Assembly: GCA_900088475.1 (NCBI GenBank)
Contig: FLMG01002448.1
Location: 1 to 16,445 of the forward strand
Length of the DNA: 16,445 nucleotides
Source of the DNA: Hyphochytrium catenoides
Lineage: Eukaryota; Sar; Hyphochytriomycetes; Hyphochytriales; Hyphochytriaceae
Reading direction: 5' to 3'
Within the stretch, counting starts at the first letter, position 1; every line of letters begins with the position of its first letter. The notes under the pieces are model-generated. The model had not been told where the DNA came from. It ran no database searches and saw only the letters and a program-made list of their open reading frames with translations. Shown here in pieces: positions 9,901 through 16,445 of the stretch. The position numbers and the translations under genes are program-made.

Positions 9901-12493
9901 CTTCCGCCGCTTTTTCGCCTTGTACGCATCGTTCTCACCATCTGTCCGATAGTAGCGCTTTAACATGCCCATCAAGAATGCCCGTCGGTTCCTATTCGTC
10001 AGAAAATAAGGGCAGAGGGACGCAATGAGAAGATTGGTATGACGAACCAGGAGAGGAAGAGATGTGTGGTCAACCGCAAGAAAGATCGGTGGAGAGCCCA
10101 CGCAAGCCAGAGGCACGTCGGGAAGGAGAAGATGCCGACAGCATCGCCAAAGATGGTGATGGCGGGGACACCATGCCGGGACCCTATATCTAGAGAGAGG
10201 GAGCTCGAGGAAAGGAACACATAGGAGACGGGAAGGGTTGTCAGCCTACGTGACTGATTTCTTGTCCGCTGCCGCAAACTCCTCGAGCGCCTTTACAGCT
10301 GTCTCCTTATCGAAGCGAGACAGCGCTTCCAGAGCCCGGTCGTCCACGTCCTGCCTGTGCAAGTCCAGAGGACGGCTTGCTTCCTTTTTCTCCAGGACCT
10401 CTGCCACAAGCTGTTCTAGAGAGTGCAGGGTCTGCCGCTCCTGCTCTTTTCGGAGGCGCTTGAGACGGGTTTGCTTGCTCTGCCATAATGGTTGCAAGAG
10501 TTAGACAGAAGGCCAGTTTGGAGAGAGAAGGTTTGATGGCGCTGTGGAAAGATTGTGAGGAGAACCAAGCGACAAACCGACAGAAACAGCAAAATAGTGA
10601 CACAGCTTCTTGCATCTCGAGCCCCTACCGGTCCAGCGCCATCTACTGTGCGCTCGACATTGATCCTCCGGCCGTGAAAGAGGGTGTGGTGCAGCCCCAG
10701 CGCCTGTGCCGCTGCGGCCTCGTCTGCCACGTCAATAAAAGCCAGGCCTCGAAACTTTCCCGTTCCCTTTTCCGTTAACATCCTCAGGTCAACAGCGCCT
10801 GTCAGAGGAGCAAGTTAGCAGAGAGAATGTGCCCTTGAGGAGCGAGAGGTCCACAAAGATCGGCAGGGCCCTTGATGGACGATGGACGATTATGGGCCAG
10901 ATGCTAAGGTTGAGGCTCAAGAAATATACCGGTGACACTCTTGAAATGCTCCAAAATTGCCTCTTTGGTCGCGGAGTAGGGCAATTGGCCTATAAAGAGG
11001 GCGATCTTCTTGCTTCCTTCTCCGTCTCCTGAGATAGTTGACATAAGAGAAAAGGGCAATTTGTTAGACGCTCCTCCCTCAATAAGAGAGCGAGGAGAGC
11101 GATAGAAAGAGAGAGCAGCGTAGGGATCGAAGGAGGAAAGAGAGGGACTGGGGCAACGACACGGAGCAGCCCTGGAGGAGCAGCGGACAAAGAAAGGTTA
11201 GGGGAAGGAATGATGCTGAGTTGGACCTGCTTTCTTCCGTCTTTTCTTCTTCCCTTCACTACCAGGAGTAGATGCCGGCGTCGCTTCTTCAGTTGCTGCT
11301 AGAGCAGCCGCGCGGCGGGCTTTTCTTCGCTCCTTTGCATTCATCTTCTTCTCCTCTCCCTCTGTTTCTGTGACAGGCACAGTTGCGGTCTGGGCCGCAG
11401 CCTGCTCTGCTGCTCGACGCGCTTTCCGTCGGTCCTTTGCATTCACTTAAGGGGAAAATGAGTCAAATGAAGAGGAGATAACGTTAGTCTTCAGGAAGAG
11501 GAGAGGAGGGGAGACATCAGGAGAAGACATATCATAGGACAGAGGAGGGGGGAAGAGATAGCCAATTGGAAGCGGGAAGACATTTGTTGAGCTGGAGTAA
11601 GAGCTCAGAAAGGAAGGAACAGCGCTTGGAAGACAAAGAGAAGTGCACCAGGTACAGAGAACATCTATTCTAGACGGGACCTCAGAGCGAGTCAAAGTGC
11701 GGATGAGGGAGAAGAATGGCACGAAGACAGAAAGGACTAGAAGAATGAAGGATGGAAGGAAGAAGTGAGAGCAATGTCAGGCAAGGCAAGCTTGACTTGT
11801 CACTTACTCTTGGCTCCAGCAGCCGCTTCTGCTGGCTGGTCCAGAATGGATTCTGTGGGGCGCGGAGTACTTAGCCTCGCATTTCGGGAGGAAGAACTGA
11901 ATGGCCTACCTGCAGGAGCGGCTGCTTTTCTCATGTCTTCGTCTTTATCTTCTGGCGCCTTAGTCCTTTCGTTGACTTCGTTCTTTTCCTTCTCTGCATC
12001 CTGTCCGTTCCGCACCGTGCTGTCAGCCTGGAGCTGGGCCTGCTGGCGCTTCAGCTTGCGCCGCTCTTTGGCATTGAGCTTAGGCTGTGAAGCTTGAGGG
12101 CCAAGAGTTTATGAATGAGGGGACAGGGGTCGATCTCAGTTCAGTGGTTTACCTTCCTCTTTCTCCTTCGTGTTTGACTGCTCAACCTCTTCTCCTTCCT
12201 CTGGAAGAAAGACGAGTTTGTTCTTCACACGCATAACCTTGAGGTCCTCTGAGAGGGAGAGAGACACAGAGAGACAGAGGAAGGAGAACGGTGCCGCATA
12301 TGTGAATGAATAGAACATCAAAGGCAACCGATGAAGCGGGAGGGAGAGAACGAGCGAGAGTGAGCGAGCGGGAGCGGTGCATATTCGATAATAGAGCAAC
12401 AATGGGGTTAGATGGAGGAAGTGGGAGAAAGAGAGAGGATAAAGAGAGAGGTAAAAAGAGAGAGAAGGAAAGAGAGAATGAGGTAGAACGAGA

Positions 12494-12533
<40 letters not shown>

Positions 12534-12817
12534 GAGAGAGAGATCAATGAGGGGAGGAGCTCGCTCGCCAATCGGGGTAGGGCTAGCCCGACCTTCGTCT
12601 CCCTCTGTATCTCACCTCCATCTCCTTCTTGCGCGATACTCCCGGTCTCCGGTGCGATAATTGACGACTTGTCTCCTTTTCCTTTTTGTCCCTTGCCGTC
12701 AGCCGGAGGAATTGTTCCGTTGACCTTCCTCTTCGACGACTTAAAGACAGAAAACCCGCCCTCATCTTCAGATGAGGAGGTCGAGGCGGAGGCCTCAGAG
12801 CTTCCTGAACTTGCCAT
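9892..12817 (-). CDS. RNA-binding protein: NAK-x-RRK repeats, one RRM, C-terminal NURR (hnRNP Q acidic) domain; 8 exons, 466 aa
   Basis: Exons on the minus strand: 12817-12616, 12248-12153, 12092-11808, 11445-11227, 11028-10930, 10798-10629, 10479-10250, 9991-9892 (TGA). They sum to 1401 nt with every phase matching. An in-frame TGA immediately before the ATG fixes the start. Residues 1-25 are a Ser/acidic patch (casein-kinase-2-like). Three basic repeats follow: LNAKERRKLKR (105-115), MNAKDRRKARR (195-205) and MNAKERRKARR (229-239). The RRM spans about 275-351, with RNP2 LFIGQL (278-283) and RNP1-like RGLAFIDV (317-324, Leu replacing the first aromatic). A basic helix (358-373) precedes a domain at 401-449: DVDDRALEALSRF, KALEEF, then NRRAFLMGMLKRYYR. 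This closely resembles the NURR/acidic domain of hnRNP Q/R, including its AFL-G-M-K-Y end. The tail KAKKRRKNK is NLS-like. I infer a nuclear or nucleolar RNA-binding role; RNA targets cannot be inferred. Intron 4 has a GTCCAA donor, and exons 3 and 4 use AAG acceptors. Confidence 0.88.
12498..12528 (+). repeat. (GA)n tract in intron 1 of the RRM-NURR gene
   Basis: A GA dinucleotide run within a broader purine-rich + strand stretch (about 12415-12550). On the sense strand it is a CT-rich intronic tract more than 200 nt upstream of the exon 2 acceptor (12249), so it is too far away to be the core pyrimidine tract. Confidence 0.85.
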
Positions 12818-13541
12818 TCAAACAGCGCAGCGCCAGGGACCCAGCTTGGCGCCTGACCTTCAATATCCCAGTGAGACTAGAGAGCAGCAAAAGCGGTCCA
12901 CCCCGCCTGAGATCTGGCTTGGCTGGGATGTGCGCTGGCCCTGCTGCAGTAGATGAAGAGCCGTAGGAGGCTGAAGACGAGAGGGGAATGCTGAGAGTGC
13001 AGGCTCCTCTCTGCTTCTGTTCACCTGTCGGGTCCCGTCCTGCTGGTCCACTCAGGGCGATCAGAATCCCTGCCCAACATGAGAGGTTACCAGCCAGCCG
13101 AATCTTGATGGAGACCGAAGCCTGAGGACGAAAGTAAAATATACTTTGAACATAGAGGGGAAGGACGACAATTGAGTCTTATTTGAAGGTTAAAATTACT
13201 TTCGGGAATGCTTTCGGTATCGAAGCTGATGATATCAGTGGTGGCACGATTCTGTGCTGCTGCTGCCGGGGCTGAGGCTGATGAAGGCTTGAGAGCTTCC
13301 TCCTCCTCCTGAATCCCTGCTGGCGCCATCATCAGGAGCCAATGCCAGCGCTGCAGGCCTGGCAGGAGACTCAGGATAGCCGGCGCAGGGGCACACTCAC
13401 GCAGTGTTTGCTGGGACTCCATGGCCCCGCTCAGGGTAGACAGAGTGGCAAGTGCATGAGAAGGCGGTGCCTTACTCTGGCAGGGAGGGACATCACGTGC
13501 CGAGCTCAGTCCTTGAGAGGCAGCTGAGTGGTGGGAAGGGC
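12818..13541. promoter_or_regulatory. Divergent intergenic region between the RRM-NURR and Sen15 genes
   Basis: A 724-nt gap separates the divergent start codons. It includes an AT-rich patch at about 13130-13220 in otherwise GC-rich sequence. No exon fits on either strand. The minus-strand open frame at about 13557-13087 is Ala/Ser/Glu-rich and has no recognisable motif. The region probably holds the promoters of both genes. A 5' non-coding exon of the Sen15 gene cannot be excluded. Confidence 0.45.
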
Positions 13542-14228
13542 ATGGCTCAACCGACACTTCAGAGCTTCACCTCTCTGTATGGGAAGTATGACGGCAGACG
13601 GGAACATGGTGCTTCCACACTCTTCCAGGTGTACACAGAGATGCTCCAGAGCGTGCCTCTCTGGGAAGCCGTCCAGGTAGTGGAGCTCCCTTCGCTTCAG
13701 TGCTACGGCATCCTTGCGGCACGCAAGCTCAGCGGGTTGGAGGCTGATTCGGAAGGTCGAAGGGAAGGAGAGTCTGGCGCGGTAAGGACTAAGATGAGCC
13801 CAGGCCAAGCCGCAGAAAAATCCCCGTCTGAGAGGCACTGACAGAGCCACTGACAGGTGCCTGAGAAGCGAGTCATGGAGCTTGTGATCCCACTCAACCT
13901 GTTCCAAAGCCTGACTTATGAAAGGTGAGAGAAGAGGATGCTCTGCTAGCAGTATCAGCTGTCCTTGGCTCGTAAGCTGACCGTGACCCTCACAGGCTGC
14001 TCACTATCATCCGCACAGCCAACAGTGATCAGTCTCTGCTGCCGCAGCTCCGTACGGCTGGGGCGCTGAGAGCCAACAGGGCGGGAGTGGGCATCCGACT
14101 TGCTTTGTGTGGAGACAGCGCGGTCAGGTGATAGATGGATTGCGTTCGTGCTCTCCTGACGTGCTCAAAAGCTGATCTGTGCGCTGCTCAGCTACTACCA
14201 AGCCCAGGAGCTATTCAATGATGACTAG
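13542..14228 (+). CDS. SEN15: tRNA-splicing endonuclease subunit Sen15, 4 exons, 158 aa
   Basis: Sen15 is the small structural subunit that pairs with Sen34 in the heterotetrameric Sen2/Sen34/Sen54/Sen15 endonuclease, which cuts introns from pre-tRNA. Exons: 13542-13781, 13857-13924, 13996-14127, 14192-14228 (TAG). Phases close to 159 codons, and the introns are short (75, 71, 64 nt). The Sen15 fold pattern is visible in order: YGKYDGRREHGASTLFQVYT (residues 13-32), then EMLQS, WEAVQVVELPSLQ (41-53), VIPL (90-93), the hallmark SLTYERLLTIIR (98-109), and AGVGIRLALCGDSAVSYYQ (132-150). This mirrors human TSEN15 in order and spacing (W-x-x-V, LP-LQ, VPTP, A-VESDSTIVYY). No catalytic Tyr/His/Lys triad is expected or seen. 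Linkers at about 63-85 and 112-130 are longer and polar. The ATG has G at -3 and G at +4; an upstream in-frame extension without ATG reaches 13452. The product probably acts in the nucleus or at mitochondria, depending on lineage. Long minus-strand open frames overlapping it are shadows. Confidence 0.87.
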
Positions 14229-14935
14229 AGCTGTGGGTCTTTCCCCTAGAGATCGGCACACAGGCACAGCTCCAGTGCTCGTCGCACAGTGCGGCCCACA
14301 CACTCCAGATGAAAGGTGATAGGGCTTTAAAAGCGCAATGTGGCAGAGAGAGGAAAGCGCCACCATCTGGATGATCCAGACAGCTTCCCATGTTCAGTGT
14401 TGCCGTGGCGCTGGATAGTAGGTATGACAAGCCATAGCGCCCCACCTCTAGATGGCCACCTTGGGAGCAGGAGCTCAGTCAGGGATTGAGAAGTTCCTTA
14501 CTTTCCCAACCTCCTGTCTACCTTACGCCTGGCAGCGGGTGTTTCTACTTCTAAGTCACATTCAGAGTGGGAAAGGCGAGTATTGATTTCTAATATCCGC
14601 CATTGCTCAGGCCAGTCCCTGCTTGCCGTGGTAACAGTGGCTATTAGCTGCCTTTCTTGCCATGAGACTAGCGAACGGAGCTGGTGGTCAGGCTGTAAGC
14701 GGTAACAGCGCCATAGACAATCTCTCATGTCCCTCAACCGAGCTGGTTCTCCTCTTCCCATCATGTTTTTTGGGGTACCACGGCTCCTTTGGCAGCTCCA
14801 CTGCCATAAGCTCCTGCAGGCATGGTACTGGCGTCTGCACTGATGGAGGAGTCAAGGATAGAGAGCGGGTGTGAAGTGCATGAATATCCTTAGATAACTG
14901 GCTCTCAAGTATAGCGCTCTTTGCTCCTGCTGGCC
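14229..14935. other. Unassigned region 3' of Sen15
   Basis: No gene can be supported. A minus-strand frame at 14764-14498 (88 aa, containing SLVSWQERQLIATVTTASRD and DWPEQWRILEINTRL) has ordinary, non-repetitive composition, but it has no recognised motif, no matching splice partners and no evident promoter. A second minus-strand frame at 14445-14215 overlaps the last Sen15 exon and is likely chance. No AATAAA for Sen15 is seen on the + strand here. Confidence 0.3.
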
Positions 14936-14940
14936 CAACC

Positions 14941-15068
14941 TTTGCACAGAGAGACCCTCCTCTAGAACTCTCGCTTTCCTCCTTCCCGTCTATATCCTTC
15001 TAGGTTTGCACAGAAGCGACCCTCCTTTCTAGAACTCTCGCTTTCCTTCCCGTGTAATATATCCTTCT
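14941..15068 (+). repeat. Imperfect tandem duplication, about 62 nt per unit
   Basis: Two adjacent copies, about 14941-15001 and 15005-15068. Both begin TTTGCACAGA, continue through GACCCTCCT or CGACCCTCCT, share the block TAGAACTCTCGCTTTCC, then TTCCCGT and ATATCCTTCT. They differ by small indels (for example a TT insertion and loss of one TCC). Confidence 0.85.
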
Positions 15069-15480
15069 CCTATCTTTCAATTATGCCGTGGGTTGGCCCG
15101 CGCTGCGGTTCCTCCTTGCTGCTTTCTAGGCCTCAAGCTCTTCTCTGCTCTGGCGTACATCCAGTTGCCGCTTCTGCGGTTACATCCTGCTGACTAGCTC
15201 TGTTTCCTAATGAAGTGGGCAAGCGCATTGATGGTTATGGGTGGAGATTTCTAAGGATGATAATAGGGCATGCAGTGGATAAGCGACGCCCATGCCCGAC
15301 AAGAGGTCTACGGGCTGTGCCGCTACTTCCTCTTCTATGAGAGGCCTGGGCGAGAGCAATCTTGCAGTTGACTCAATCTGAAGGTTTCCGTGGGAGACGC
15401 AAGGCCAAGTTCATTTATTTTGCTACGATGAATATATGAACGCTGACTATGCCCTTGCTCCTACCATGACCTACCAGTTA
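15069..15480. other. Non-coding or unassigned stretch
   Basis: Mixed-composition DNA with no open frame above noise, no splice-consistent exon pair and no RNA gene that I can recognise on either strand. Confidence 0.4.
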
Positions 15481-15564
15481 TCTACACTATCGCTATGTAC
15501 AATGTACTCTATCGCTACGTACAAGGGGAGCTCTATATCTACACTATCGCTATGCACAAGGGGA
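15481..15564 (+). repeat. Three-copy tandem repeat with core CTATCGCTAYGYACAA
   Basis: Copies at 15481-15502, 15507-15530 and 15538-15564. The core is CACTATCGCTATGTACAA, CTCTATCGCTACGTACAA and CACTATCGCTATGCACAA. The last two copies are followed by GGGGAG. The spacing is irregular (26 and 31 nt), unlike a CRISPR array. Confidence 0.85.
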
Positions 15565-15789
15565 GTGTCTTTGATCCCCGTTCCCTCCTCCTCGGCCCGC
15601 TCCAGGTCTTCTGCCCAGGCTTCTGTCTTGGTACTTCCTGAGCGCTGCCAAGTAGAGCCAAAGAAGAGAATGATCCTGCTCGTGGGTGGGCCTTTGAACG
15701 AGCTGGGGCGGATCCGGATGCCCCAAGAAACTCGACTGGGTGTTGAGACGGGCGATCGGGGCAAGAACTAACGGATTCACCCCTTTCCA

Positions 15790-16260
15790 GTGACAGTGCG
15801 TAGAGATCCTCCTCCTTCCTTTCTGCTCTCTCCTTTTTTCCTTCTCCCTACTGGACTTGACCAGCTATCCCCTCGCCGCAAAAGAGAAAGGGTTACCTCC
15901 TCTCCCCAAAAGATGGCTCTGATGCTTCCACGAGGAAGGCAGGGAAGGAGGCCGCTTCAACCAGCCGCCAATCCACCCCAGGCAGGCATGCTGAGAGAGT
16001 CCAGGCCCGCAGCCTCCTATTTTGATGAGCTCTATGCCGTAAACCAGAAGACAGACAGAGCAAGCGACGAAGCCCAACAACTTGCATAAAGACTAAAGGT
16101 CAAGACCAAGAAGTGGAAGGCTGCAAACCAACAACGATCCGCCAGAAAAAAGAATGAAGAACAGTCCAAAAGGAAGAAAAGACAAGAACCAACAATAGAA
16201 AACAATCAAAAAAAGAGAACAGACGGGCAGACCGACAGGGCGTCACACAGAAGCACATGA
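15790..16260 (+). pseudogene. Hypothetical open frame interrupted by one in-frame TAA
   Basis: The frame is open from 15790 (GTG; the first ATG is 15913) to TAA at 16087-16089, then open again in the same frame to TGA at 16258-16260. The part before the stop ends in a helix-like segment (ASYFDELYAVNQKTDRASDE), and the part after is Lys/Arg/Gln-rich (RLKVKTKKWKAANQQ onwards), so the two read like one basic, coiled protein. No family is recognised. The continuity could follow from the A-rich, T-poor composition, which depletes stop codons by chance. It may be a decayed coding sequence, an exon ending at the TAA, or non-coding DNA. Confidence 0.18.
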
Positions 16261-16445
16261 AGAAGCAAAGTAGGAATCAACACATAGGTCCAAGGTCACA
16301 CAGCAGACAGCTCTCCAGACAAACAGGAATTATGATGATGATAATGAAGGGAAAGGACCACAAACCATCTTGTAAAGTCAAACAAGAAGATGCAGAATAT
16401 ACAAGTTGGAAGGACAACGCCTAAAGTGAAGACACAAGGGAAGGG
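16090..16445 (+). other. A-rich, T-poor right end
   Basis: From about 16090 the + strand becomes strongly A-rich and T-poor, with many AAG, CAA and GAA triplets and few pyrimidine runs, unlike the GC-balanced DNA to its left. No gene is supported beyond the interrupted frame. The change may mark a different sequence class, such as intron sequence of a minus-strand gene or a repeat. Confidence 0.45.

Noticed and set aside
10246-10250. TAG at 10248-10246 as the true end of the RRM protein
   Set aside because: The donor AC|GTAGGC and the acceptor at 9993-9992 join in phase, and exon 8 completes the NURR domain exactly, so the TAG is taken as intronic.
13506-13907. 133-codon minus-strand frame over Sen15 exons 1-2
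   Set aside because: The plus strand gives a phase-consistent Sen15 with hallmark motifs, so the minus frame is its shadow.
15481-15564. CRISPR-like array
   Set aside because: There are only three imperfect copies with irregular short spacing, in an intron-rich eukaryotic context.

Overview
The window is nuclear DNA from a eukaryote. Protein-coding exons are broken by many GT-AG introns of about 60-400 nt with long pyrimidine tracts. There are AATAAA-type poly(A) signals, Kozak-like starts and no ribosome binding sites or operons. The gene set (a calmodulin-dependent kinase, a TMEM198-like membrane protein, discoidin-like domains, an RRM protein, a tRNA-splicing endonuclease subunit) and the compact spacing fit a free-living or parasitic single-celled eukaryote such as a protist or alga. 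I cannot fix the lineage from sequence alone.

Layout, left to right. 1-1230: repeat-rich DNA (GAT, CAG/CTG and GGA tracts) with no convincing gene. 1235-1734: a weak candidate pair of small exons. 1765-3986 (+): a seven-exon CaMK-type kinase of 384 aa with an N-myristoylation-type start and a CaMKII/CaMKI-like calmodulin-binding tail. 3987-5312: a gene-free stretch dominated by a roughly 500-nt near-homopurine (GA)n region. 5313-6143 (+): an intronless seven-TM TMEM198/DUF4203-like protein of 276 aa. 8966-6334 (-): a five-exon protein of 395 aa with an N-terminal hydrophobic anchor and discoidin (F5/8C)-like folds. 12817-9892 (-): an eight-exon nuclear RNA-binding protein of 466 aa, with three NAK-x-RRK repeats, one RRM and an hnRNP-Q-type acidic (NURR) domain placed at the C-terminus. 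13542-14228 (+): a four-exon Sen15 subunit of the tRNA-splicing endonuclease (158 aa). 14229-16445: no secure gene, but two local tandem duplications and an A-rich, T-poor right end.

Every exon chain given here was assembled by hand by requiring GT and AG borders, matching intron phase and continuity of conserved motifs. For the five main genes all phases close exactly and the protein motifs continue across the joins, which is the main support for the models. The genes do not look like one pathway. Two act in RNA biology (RRM-NURR protein and Sen15) and are divergently arranged around a shared 724-nt upstream region. The kinase and the membrane protein are in tandem. The TMEM198-like and discoidin-like genes are convergent, with 190 nt between their stop codons.

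A useful internal signal is strand asymmetry. Introns are pyrimidine-rich on the sense strand, so (GA)n on the + strand lies inside minus-strand genes. By that rule, the GA-rich blocks near 4430-5090 and 400-1200 could mark unannotated minus-strand transcripts.
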